Shown here one piece after another: positions 1 through 6,845 of a stretch of DNA of 20,748 nucleotides. Each line of letters begins with the position of its first letter. Position 1 is the first letter of the stretch. The notes under the pieces are model-generated. The model did not search any database. It had not been told where the DNA came from and saw only the letters and a list, made by a program, of their open reading frames with translations. The stretch is from positions 1-20,748 of the forward strand of contig CAVQQX010000007.1 in assembly GCA_963714645.1 (NCBI GenBank), given 5' to 3'. The DNA comes from RPQJ01 sp963714645. Lineage in GTDB: Bacteria > Pseudomonadota > Gammaproteobacteria > Steroidobacterales > Steroidobacteraceae. Both the position numbers and the translations under genes were made by a program.

Positions 1-124
1 CCACGTAAGCCACGAAGCGCTCGTTGAAACCGGCGGGGACCGGCCCTTCCTCCTCCCGGGACATGCCGCCGTCTTCGCCGGGAAACCCCGGGAGCGGCTT
101 GAACTCGAAATCCTTGTTTTCCAT
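1..124 (-). CDS. N-terminal fragment of an unidentified protein (possibly RDD family)
   Basis: On the minus strand an ATG at 124-122 opens a frame that runs without a stop to the window edge, giving about 41 residues beginning MENKDFEFKPLPGF and ending FNERFVAYV. The start is rich in acidic residues, glycine and proline, as in a disordered cytoplasmic tail. The closing stretch 'GFNERFVAYV' resembles the entry to the first membrane helix of RDD-family proteins (typically a Phe-x-x-Arg-Phe-x-Ala pattern), but too little is present to confirm this. The gene is divergent from the amidotransferase gene and shares an AT-rich upstream region with it. No clear Shine-Dalgarno sequence is visible. The coding call is fairly likely; the family is a guess. 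Confidence 0.5.
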   Translation of the reverse strand, partial: MENKDFEFKPLPGFPGEDGGMSREEEGPVPAGFNERFVAYV

Positions 125-231
125 TTTAGACCCGCCGATCCGCGATTTAGCGGTGAAAGAACCCGCGCATTTATTATATCAACTTCGCGAAGTATTTGAA
201 TACCCCGCTCAAAATTGTTTAAATATCCTTA
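125..231. promoter_or_regulatory. AT-rich divergent intergenic region with a 12-bp palindrome
   Basis: This 107-base gap separates two divergent genes and is clearly more AT-rich than its surroundings. It contains TATTATAT at about 172-179, which could serve as a -10 element, and the perfect palindrome ACTTCGCGAAGT at 182-193, which could be a repressor site. The amidotransferase start at 232 has no Shine-Dalgarno sequence, so its transcript could be leaderless or have a weak ribosome site. No matched -35/-10 pair could be assigned with confidence. Confidence 0.35.
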
Positions 232-1065
232 ATGTGCCGCATAACCGCCGTCCTCTCAACGCGCCCCGCCGCCAACCGCGACCTCCTGGCCGGGAACCCT
301 AAAAGCCTGCTGGCCCAGGCGGGCGCCGTCAAGGGCAGCTATCAGGACGACGGCTGGGGAATAGGTTTTTACCGCGGTACCGGCCCGGCCGTAATAAAGA
401 GCCCGCGGCCGGCCCGCCTGGAGAGAAAAGCTTTTGCGGCCGCGGCGGACGCGGCCGTCTCGCGCGTTACCATCGCGCACCTGCGCGCCGCCTCCAACCC
501 GCTCCGCCTGCCTAAAGCCGGGCTTGTCTCGCGGGCCAACACGCAGCCCTTCTCCGCGGACGGCCTGGTCTTCGCCCACAACGGCACCCTTTTCATCAAG
601 GACGAGATCCGCTCCCTTCTCGGGAAATACGCCTCGAGGGTAAAAGGGACCAACGATTCCGAGGTGCTTTTCTGGCAGACCGTGAAAATGCTGGACGCCT
701 ACGGCTCGCCTGAAACCGCGCTGGAAATGGCCCTGGACGAGATACGCACGGTCTGGCTCTCCTGCCGGGACGGTTACCCCGGCCGCCGGGCCCCTTACCT
801 CGGGCTCAATCTGTTCCTGGCCTCGCGCGACAGCCTGACCGTGCTGTGCCACTCCCCCGCGAAGAAGGAGAAAGGCGCGCTGCTCACCCGCGGCTGGGAA
901 TACGGCCGCATAGCCTGGCGGCGCGAAAGGAACAGGGTGGTCTTCTCCAGCGAACCGGCGGACGCGGGCCCGGGCTGGAAAAAGATGGACGACTCCGGGC
1001 TAGCCCGCGCCGAAGCGCGCGGCGGAAAGATAGTGCTGAGCTTTAAAAAACTGCCGTCGCCGTAA
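232..1065 (+). CDS. Class II glutamine amidotransferase (YafJ/EgtC-like, stand-alone)
   Basis: The 277-residue protein begins MCRITAVLS, so after removal of Met the N-terminal residue would be Cys2, the nucleophile of class II (Ntn-type) glutamine amidotransferases. The segment 'DDGWGIGFY' near residues 40-48 and 'FAHNGTLF' near residue 115 match the conserved Gly-rich and Asn-Gly motifs of this fold. The length fits the YafJ/EgtC-like group, which carries only the glutaminase domain and has no synthetase partner domain. It would release ammonia from glutamine, or hydrolyse a gamma-glutamyl amide as EgtC does; the substrate cannot be told from sequence. The ATG at 232 is chosen because it places Cys at position 2. 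No ergothioneine or other partner gene lies next to it; a HEAT-repeat gene follows after 38 bases. Confidence 0.8.
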   Translation: MCRITAVLSTRPAANRDLLAGNPKSLLAQAGAVKGSYQDDGWGIGFYRGTGPAVIKSPRPARLERKAFAAAADAAVSRVTIAHLRAASNPLRLPKAGLVSRANTQPFSADGLVFAHNGTLFIKDEIRSLLGKYASRVKGTNDSEVLFWQTVKMLDAYGSPETALEMALDEIRTVWLSCRDGYPGRRAPYLGLNLFLASRDSLTVLCHSPAKKEKGALLTRGWEYGRIAWRRERNRVVFSSEPADAGPGWKKMDDSGLARAEARGGKIVLSFKKLPSP

Positions 1066-1103
1066 AAGACCCGCGCCGGCCGCGCGGCAAAAGGATTATT
1101 CTT

Positions 1104-1730
1104 ATGAAATGGTTACTCATGCTGCTGATCTTCATCGCCGGGATCTTCTATCTGGTCGCCCAGAAGAAGAACGAATCGGAACAGCAGAAAGTCCTGATGG
1201 AGCAGGCGAAAAAAGAGCAGATCACCACTCTCCCGGAACCCGCTCTGCCGGTAAAGCCGGAAAAGGTCTACCTCATAAAATTCTCCCTGGAGACGCTCAA
1301 GACCCTGCGCAGCCTCACGCAGGATTCCAACGAAAAGGTCCGCTTCGCCGCGGCCGAACTGCTGTGGCAGCTCCAGGACGAGAACGCCCCGGGCCTCATC
1401 AAGAACATGATAGAGAACGAGACCGAGGCGTCCGTAAAGAAAAGCCTGATAACCATGCTGTCGAACGACAAGACCAAGCTGAGCCTGGCGCTGCTCACCG
1501 AGGCGCTTAAAGATTACGACAAGGAGACCCGCCTGTACGCCGTCAACGCCATCGGCACCTTCTCCAGCAAGGAAGCGATCCCGGCCCTCAGCCGCGCCCT
1601 CGAGGATTACGACGAGGAAGTACGGCTGAAGGCCCTCGAGTCGGTGAACAACATCCGCAAGGACATAGAGGCCCACAAGGAGCAGCAGCTGCGCGAGCTG
1701 GATTCCAAACCGCTGTTCCGCATAGAATGA
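1104..1730 (+). CDS. Membrane-anchored HEAT-repeat protein
   Basis: The 208-residue protein starts with a hydrophobic helix (residues 2-19, MKWLLMLLIFIAGIFYLVA) followed by KK and a charged linker, which suggests a single N-terminal membrane anchor. From about residue 68 it consists of alpha-helical HEAT-like repeats with the usual pattern of an Asp/Glu-x-Val-Arg turn and an Ala-Leu helix: 'SNEKVRFAAAELL', 'DYDKETRLYAVNAIG' and 'DYDEEVRLKALESV'. Such repeats form protein-binding scaffolds. The start is supported by AAAAGGA at 1089-1095, eight bases before ATG. It precedes the MoxR gene by about 114 bases that contain a promoter, so it is probably transcribed separately. Its binding partner is unknown. 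Confidence 0.75.
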   Translation: MKWLLMLLIFIAGIFYLVAQKKNESEQQKVLMEQAKKEQITTLPEPALPVKPEKVYLIKFSLETLKTLRSLTQDSNEKVRFAAAELLWQLQDENAPGLIKNMIENETEASVKKSLITMLSNDKTKLSLALLTEALKDYDKETRLYAVNAIGTFSSKEAIPALSRALEDYDEEVRLKALESVNNIRKDIEAHKEQQLRELDSKPLFRIE

Positions 1731-1750
1731 CCGGGAGGCGCCGCCCCCGC

Positions 1751-1780
1751 TTGACAGGAAATCCGCGATTTTTTTAAAAT
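1751..1780 (+). promoter_or_regulatory. Putative sigma-70 promoter of the moxR operon
   Basis: A perfect -35 box TTGACA (1751-1756) is followed after 18 bases by TAAAAT (1775-1780), which matches five of six bases of the -10 consensus, within an AT-rich patch. Transcription would start near 1787, leaving a leader of roughly 58 bases before the MoxR start at 1845. This promoter would drive moxR, the DUF58 gene and the two downstream genes. The call rests on the match alone. Confidence 0.55.
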
Positions 1781-1844
1781 TTTTAAACCGATGCCGGTTA
1801 CCCCTGGACGGCCAGGACACTCCTAAGAGCACAAGGATCGACAC

Positions 1845-2834
<990 letters not shown>

Positions 2835-2835
2835 A

Positions 2836-2918
2836 GAAAGTCTGAAAGTCGAGGGTCGGCAGTCAACGGATCAGGAACTCCGCGATTTCCGACTCCCGAC
2901 TTTCGACTCCGGACTTCC
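2836..2918. repeat. Imperfect inverted repeat of AAGTCG/AGTCGG units between moxR and DUF58
   Basis: The 93-base gap is made mostly of variations on the words GAAAGTC, AGTCG and their complements. The left arm lies at about 2836-2859 and the right arm at 2889-2918; within them AAGTCGAGGGTCGG on the left pairs with the complement of AAGTCGGGAGTCGG on the right, 12 of 14 positions. The right arm is followed by a run of six Ts (2922-2927) that touches the ATG at 2928. It could fold as a hairpin resembling a terminator, but its place within an operon and its modular wording suggest a dispersed intergenic repeat instead. Confidence 0.55.
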
Positions 2919-2927
2919 CAATTTTTT

Positions 2928-3816
2928 ATGAATACCGCTGAAATTCTAAAGAAGGTCCGGCAGATCGAGATCAAGACCGGCCGCCTGGTCAGCGAGACCT
3001 TTGCCGGCCAGTACCAGAGCGTGTTCAAGGGCCGCGGCATGGAATTCTCCGAGGTGCGGGAATACGTGCCGGGCGACGACGTGCGCTCGATAGACTGGAA
3101 CGTCACCGCCCGCGTCCGGAAAGCCCTTCGTAAAACGCTTCATCGAGGAGCGCGAACTGACGCTGATGATACTCTGCGACGTCTCGGCGTCGCAGTCCTT
3201 CGGCTCCGCGGGGAAGCCCAAGAGCGAAGCCGCCGCCGAACTGGCCGCCATGTTCGCGTTCTCCGCGCTGAAGAACAGCGACAAGAGCGGGCTGCTGCTC
3301 TTCAGCGACAGGACCGAACTTTATATCCCGCCCCGCAAAGGCAAGAACCACAGTCTCCGCATTATCCGCGAGCTCCTCGCCTATAAGCCCAGGAACACGG
3401 GCACCGATATCTCCGCGGCGCTGAAGACGGCGAACAGGGTGATGAAGCGGCGCGGCATAATCATCCTCATCTCCGACTTCGCCTCCCCCGACTTCTCGCG
3501 AGAAGCGCGCCTGACCGCCCGGCGCCACGACCTCATCCCCGTGGTGATAACCGACCGCTTCGAGCGCGCCCTGCCGGAAGCAGGCGCCCTGCTGGTAACG
3601 GAGCAGCTCGAGGGCGGGGAAAGCTTCACCGCCGACCTTTCCAGCCGGGCTTACCGCGCGGCCTACGAAACGGCGGCCGCCGGCCGCCGCGCCGGCCTCG
3701 AGGCCCTGCTGCGCTCGGCCGGCGCCGACTGGATAGACATAGACCCCGCCCTCCCCGTGCACGGCCCGGTGGTCAAGTTCTTCCGCCGCCGCCGGAAAAG
3801 TTTTAAACTGCTATGA
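2928..3816 (+). CDS. DUF58 family protein (VWA-like), interrupted by a one-base frameshift
   Basis: The first part (from ATG 2928) reads 'GRGMEFSEVREYVPGDDVRS' and 'IDWNVTAR', the signature of DUF58 proteins. The frame is then lost at about 3116-3117, where GTCCGG would give Val-Gly-Lys-Pro-Phe-Val-Lys-Arg if one C were removed. The new frame continues perfectly as 'FIEERELTLMILCDVSASQS', carrying the Asp-x-Ser-x-Ser metal-site motif of VWA-like domains, to the stop at 3814-3816. Restored length is 295 residues, normal for the family. DUF58 proteins accompany MoxR ATPases and are thought to be their clients or adaptors. No other lesion is visible, so a sequencing or assembly indel is more likely than a true pseudogene. 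No Shine-Dalgarno sequence precedes the ATG. The stop overlaps the next start (ATGA). Confidence 0.85.
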
Positions 3817-4865
3817 CCCGGGCGCTTATCCTCCTGCTGGCCGTTGTTTCCGCCGCCGCCCCCGCCGCGGCGCAGGAGCCGGTTTCCGTGTCCGTCACGC
3901 CGCCGGCGGGGAAAGTGCTCCTGGCGGATACCTTTAAATTCAAAGTGGCGGCCTCCCTGCCGGGAAACTATTCCCTGAAGCCCGACACCACGTCCCCCGA
4001 AGGCTCCGGCTTCGAACTTCTTTCCTTCACGAAAACGGCCGAAACGCAGCAGAACGGCCGCAAGACGGAAACGTTCGAGATCAAAGCGCAGGCATTCGAC
4101 CTGGGGATAACCACCTTCCCCGCCATAGCCTGGCGCCTGTCCGGGCCGGGCGTCGCCGCCGGGGCCGAGGTTGAAAGCTCCTCCTTCACGGTCGAAGTGC
4201 TGCCGCTTTTCAAGACCAGGGAGGAGGAGGGGATCCGCGATATCTACCCTCCCTTCCGCTACCTCCCCTGGCTGTGGCTGCTGCCCCTCGCGCTGGCCGC
4301 CGGCGCGGCCTTCTACGCGTACCGCCGCCGGCGCGGCGGCCCGGGTGGAACGGCGGGCGCCGCCTGGGCGGACCCGCGCACGCCGTACCAGCGGGCCCGC
4401 GACCGCCTCGGAAGGCTTGAAAGCTCGCCCCTCGCGGGGGCGGGCAGGCTTAAGGAATTTTACACCGGCCTCGCCGCCATACTGCGCTTTTACCTGGCGG
4501 AGGAATTCAGGATAGACGCCGCCCTTATGACCACTTCGGACCTGGGCCGCGAACTCAAAAAGACCGGCGTGGAAATAAAGACGGCGCTCAGGGCCAGGGA
4601 ACTCCTGCATAAAGCCGACCTGGTGAAATTCGCCAGGCTTAAGCCGGAGGACGCCGGGAAGGACTCGGGCGCCCTGGAAGAGCTCCTGATGGAATTCCAC
4701 CGCACCGCGGAGAACGCGCGGACGCTGGCGGCCGCCGCCGCGGCGCAGCAGAACGCGGGGGGGGGGGGCGGTGAACCTCTTCAAGCACCCCTGGATCCTG
4801 CTGCTGATGCCGCTGCTGGGGCTCCTGGCCGGCTTTGCCCGGTCGCAGGCGCACAGGCGCCTTAA
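3813..4865 (+). CDS. BatD-like membrane protein with signal peptide
   Basis: The start codon overlaps the stop of the DUF58 gene (ATGA), indicating translational coupling. Residues 1-20 form a signal peptide ending 'AAPAAAQ'. An extracytoplasmic beta-rich region follows ('SVTPPAGKVLLADTFKFKV'), then one membrane helix at about residues 149-168 ('LPWLWLLPLALAAGAAFYAY') and a basic stop-transfer segment. The cytoplasmic helical domain contains 'LKEFYTGLAAILRFYLAEEF' and 'ELLHKADLVKFARLKPED', typical of the C-terminal half of BatD/DUF4381 proteins. As written the frame runs to 4865 (350 residues) and overlaps the next gene by 95 bases. The last ~35 residues look non-native because the frame passes through a G12 run (4757-4768). 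One more G, or two fewer, would end it at TGA 4772-4774, overlapping the GTG start of the next gene (about 320 residues). Confidence 0.75.
   Translation: MTRALILLLAVVSAAAPAAAQEPVSVSVTPPAGKVLLADTFKFKVAASLPGNYSLKPDTTSPEGSGFELLSFTKTAETQQNGRKTETFEIKAQAFDLGITTFPAIAWRLSGPGVAAGAEVESSSFTVEVLPLFKTREEEGIRDIYPPFRYLPWLWLLPLALAAGAAFYAYRRRRGGPGGTAGAAWADPRTPYQRARDRLGRLESSPLAGAGRLKEFYTGLAAILRFYLAEEFRIDAALMTTSDLGRELKKTGVEIKTALRARELLHKADLVKFARLKPEDAGKDSGALEELLMEFHRTAENARTLAAAAAAQQNAGGGGGEPLQAPLDPAADAAAGAPGRLCPVAGAQAP
4757..4768 (+). repeat. Homopolymer run of twelve G at a gene junction
   Basis: Twelve consecutive G residues lie at the 3' end of the BatD-like gene, two bases before the GTG start of the VWA gene. 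Their number decides whether the upstream protein ends at the expected coupled stop (4772-4774) or runs on to 4865. Runs of this length are prone both to sequencing error and to slipped-strand mutation. Confidence 0.9.
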
Positions 4866-5527
4866 TTCCGCCGGCATGCCCGCCCCGCTGCCGCGCCTGC
4901 GGACCCGCCGCTCCCGCCTCTTCGCCCTGGTCCCGTTCTGGGGCAGGGTGCTGGTGATGACGCTGCTGGTTTTCGCCCTTGCCCGCCCCCAGAAGGCCAG
5001 CCGCGGGGAAGTGCCCCCGTCGGAAGGCATAGACATAATGCTGGCGCTGGACACTTCGTACAGCATGGCGGCCCAGGATTTCCCTCCGAACCGGCTCGAG
5101 GCGGCCAAGAAGGCCGCCGCGGAATTCGTAAAAAAGCGCAAGAACGACCGCATCGGCGTCACCGTTTTCGGCGGGACGGCGCTGCTCACCTGCCCGCTCA
5201 CCCTGGATTACCAGTCCGTCCTGGAAATGCTGGACGCCGCCTACATCCTGATGACCAGGGCCGACGGCACGGCCATAGGCGACGCTATAGTGACCGCGGT
5301 GAACCACCTGAAGGAGAGCAAGGCCAAGAGCAAGGTGATCGTGCTGCTCACCGACGGCCGTTCCAACGTAGGCCTCGTAACCGACCTGAGCCTGGCGGCG
5401 AAGACCGCGCAGGCCTACGACATAAAGATCTACACCATAGGGACCGCGGGCAGGGGCAGGGCCGAGATCCCCACCGGCGACCCGATGCAGCCCGTGGTCT
5501 CCATAGACGAGGACCTGGACGAACCCA
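4771..5527 (+). CDS. BatA-like VWA-domain membrane protein, C-terminus lost at the junction
   Basis: Translation starts at GTG 4771 and gives MNLFKHPWILLLMPLLGLLA, a membrane segment, with a second one near residues 52-68 ('RVLVMTLLVFALARPQ'). These flank a basic loop as in BatA/BatB. The VWA domain follows from about residue 86 with 'IDIMLALDTSYSMAAQDF', which contains the metal-site motif Asp-x-Ser-x-Ser. 'DGTAIGDAI' supplies the conserved Thr and 'VIVLLTDGRSNVG' the conserved Asp. The domain is cut within its last strand region at 'VVSIDEDLDE', just before the expected 'LKEIA'-type helix and the third membrane segment. After about 5524-5530 the frame enters foreign DNA and stops at 5557-5559. 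The protein would act in the inner membrane with its VWA domain in the periplasm, as a partner of the MoxR ATPase. Confidence 0.85.
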
Positions 5528-5530
5528 CTG
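5524..5530. other. Junction between two unrelated genomic segments
   Basis: The plus-strand VWA gene and the minus-strand parA gene are both cut at this point, and neither remaining part occurs in the window. VWA similarity fades after residue Glu251 (5521-5523). ParA similarity, read from 5620 leftwards, ends after 'SLAATQ' (codons down to 5528). Codon use also changes: ATA codons are common to the left and almost absent to the right. A few bases may be shared by both partners, so the exact breakpoint is uncertain by several bases. Confidence 0.88.
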
Positions 5531-5620
5531 GGTCGCGGCGAGCGACGCCGCAAGGTTGACGGCGGTGGTCGTCTTGCCGACCCCGCCCTTCTGGTTCGCG
5601 ACCGCGATGATCCGTTTCAT
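5528..5620 (-). CDS. parA: ParA chromosome-partitioning ATPase, N-terminal fragment only
   Basis: From ATG at 5620-5618 the minus strand reads MKRIIAVANQKGGVGKTTTA then 'VNLAASLAATQ', which is the deviant Walker A motif (KGGVGKTT) and first helix of chromosomal ParA/Soj. The family is normally about 255-270 residues; only about 31 are present before the junction replaces 'RRVLLID...' with unrelated sequence. It lies 66 bases downstream of rsmG on the same strand, the classic rsmG-parA-parB order near bacterial origins, which identifies it as the chromosomal rather than a plasmid ParA. Confidence 0.88.
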
Positions 5621-5686
5621 GGAGCGGCAAGGATAACCTCTCCCGCTACGGCGGAAGAGGTCGCCCGCAGGCCCGGATGACGGCGG

Positions 5687-6322
5687 TCAGGCCTTCTCGT
5701 GCGACCGCGCGAGCTCGACGAGGTGGCGCTGCTCGTCCTCGAGGCCTGGCACGTGCAGCGGATGCACCGCGACGACCTTCCATCCGTTGAGTTTCTTCGC
5801 GAGCTCGTCGGCAGGATCGCGGCCTTTCATCGCAAGCAGCCGGCCGTGGCCCGCGACCAGGCCACCGGCATTCCTCACGAGTTCGGCGACCGGGCCGACC
5901 GCACGCGCGACGACGGTGTCGAATCGAGCCTCGGGCCGGTATGCCTCGGCGCGCGACTGCACGACCTGCACGTTGGGCAGCCCGAGCGTCTCGCACACGT
6001 GCTCGAGGAAGCGGCATTTCTTGCCGGTCGACTCGATCAGGGCGACCTGCAGGTCCGGCCGCACGATCGCAATGGGGATGCCCGGGAATCCCGCGCCGCT
6101 GCCGACGTCCGCGAGCCGCGTGCCCCGCACCCAGGGCACGATCGACAGGCTGTCGAGCAGGTGCTTCGTCACCTGCTGCGAGCGTTCGCGGATCGCCGTG
6201 AGGTTCATGCGCTCGCTCCACTCGTCGACGAGGTCGAGGTGGGCGACGAGCTTGTCGGCCTGCTCGGAAGTGAGTTCGACTCCAATTGCACGTGCGCCGT
6301 CGAGCAGATCCGTCATGGGCAT
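5687..6322 (-). CDS. rsmG: 16S rRNA (guanine-527-N7)-methyltransferase RsmG (GidB)
   Basis: The protein of about 211 residues carries the RsmG pattern: an N-terminal helical part with 'WSERMNLTAIRERSQQVTKH' and 'LLDSLSIV', the SAM-binding loop 'LADVGSGAGFPGIPIAI', 'LIESTGKKCRFLEHV' and the motif 'VVARAVGPVAELV'. RsmG transfers a methyl group from S-adenosylmethionine to G527 of 16S rRNA, in the streptomycin-binding region. Two closely spaced ATGs exist (6322 and 6316); 6316 gives MTDLLDGARAIG and 6322 adds Met-Pro. The frame is open further upstream, but that part is not family-like. parA follows downstream as expected. The usual upstream partner mnmG (gidA) is missing; a decayed divergent acetyltransferase gene lies there. 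Confidence 0.93.
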   Translation of the reverse strand: MPMTDLLDGARAIGVELTSEQADKLVAHLDLVDEWSERMNLTAIRERSQQVTKHLLDSLSIVPWVRGTRLADVGSGAGFPGIPIAIVRPDLQVALIESTGKKCRFLEHVCETLGLPNVQVVQSRAEAYRPEARFDTVVARAVGPVAELVRNAGGLVAGHGRLLAMKGRDPADELAKKLNGWKVVAVHPLHVPGLEDEQRHLVELARSHEKA

Positions 6323-6540
6323 AGGATACCGGTTTGACCACGGGCACCTCGCGGCACCGATGGACGCAGACATTCGACCCGAGCGACCCGACGGCGCGGA
6401 CGGTATCGAGGCCGTGAGGATCGCTGCGTTCCTCGCCGCGCCTCACGCCAGCCGCACGAAACAATTCATCGGGCGCGTGTTGCGGCGGCACGCGCGCTCA
6501 CGCTGTCACTGGTCGCCGCTTTCGAAGGCCGCATCATCGG

Positions 6541-6564
6541 CCCCGTCGCCCCGTCGCCCCGTCG
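6541..6564. repeat. Three perfect tandem copies of CCCCGTCG
   Basis: The octamer CCCCGTCG occurs three times in direct succession inside the acetyltransferase pseudogene. Deleting one copy brings 'GPVAPSPVTI' into a single frame, which matches the 'GHVAFSPVTI' of intact YhbS-like proteins. At least one copy is therefore a frame-breaking duplication. Confidence 0.9.
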
Positions 6565-6650
6565 CCGGTCACGATCACTGTCGGCGAACCTGTGTATTAC
6601 GGGCGCTTCGCCGTTCGCGCGGAACCGGGCCCGCTGCCTTCCGGGTGCCG

Positions 6651-6706
6651 CCGCGGTCCTCCAGGCCATGGGGCTCTGCCGCGGTCCTCCAGGCCGTGGG
6701 GCTCTG
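6651..6706. repeat. 28-bp tandem duplication with one mismatch
   Basis: Positions 6651-6678 and 6679-6706 are the same 28-base unit (starting CCGCGGTCCTCCAGGCC) and differ at a single base, A versus G, in CATGGGG/CGTGGGG. The unit length is not a multiple of three. Removing one copy joins 'LPGAAAVLQA' to 'VGLCGEMPAG' in one frame, showing that it arose by duplication within the former acetyltransferase gene. Confidence 0.92.
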
Positions 6707-6798
6707 CGGTGAGATGCCTGCCGGGACCGCGACGTTTCACAAGGCCTTCGAGGCCAGGGAACAGGGGCTCCCCTCGTCACTTCGCCCGCTCTCCGGGA

Positions 6799-6825
6799 CA
6801 GGTCGCGCACCGCGCGGGTGAGGGC
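6799..6825 (-). repeat. REP-like short repeat, inverted copy of the element at 9719-9745
   Basis: The 27 bases ending GCGCGGGTGAGGGC are the reverse complement of 9719-9745 at about 24 of 27 positions. This copy lies just past the 3' end of prpD, and its partner lies upstream of prpF, so the two copies flank the prpF-prpD pair in opposite orientation. It appears to be a member of a dispersed intergenic repeat family. Confidence 0.65.
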
Positions 6826-6845
6826 TCTGGCTGCTCCTCTCAGTC

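Larger units (their letters stand above)
6360..6821 (+). pseudogene. Decayed GNAT N-acetyltransferase (YhbS-like)
   Basis: Pieces of one GNAT protein are found in order but in three frames. The start is MDADIRPERP...'IEAVRIAAFLAAPHASRTKQ' from ATG 6360. The next piece, 'ALTLSLVAAFEGRIIG', follows after an apparent one-base loss near 6488. 'SPVTIT' follows after an 8-bp duplication (6541-6564). The piece 'VYYGRFAVRAEPG' follows directly, although intact relatives have about 45-50 residues here containing the acetyl-CoA pyrophosphate loop. 'LPGAAAVLQA' follows after another one-base shift near 6640, and 'VGLCGEMPAGTATFHKAFEA' follows a 28-bp duplication (6651-6706). Similarity ends near 6764; the frame stops at 6819-6821. 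Removing one copy of each duplication restores the frame exactly. With the acetyl-CoA loop missing, the product could not work. The gene is divergent from rsmG. Confidence 0.82.

Noticed and set aside
24..302. Plus-strand 92-codon frame at the window start
   Set aside because: It crosses the divergent promoter region and the real amidotransferase start; the minus strand at 1-124 has better coding character.
3663..5201. Minus-strand frame of 512 codons across the BatD-like and VWA genes
   Set aside because: Arg/Gly-rich shadow crossing two well-identified plus-strand genes.
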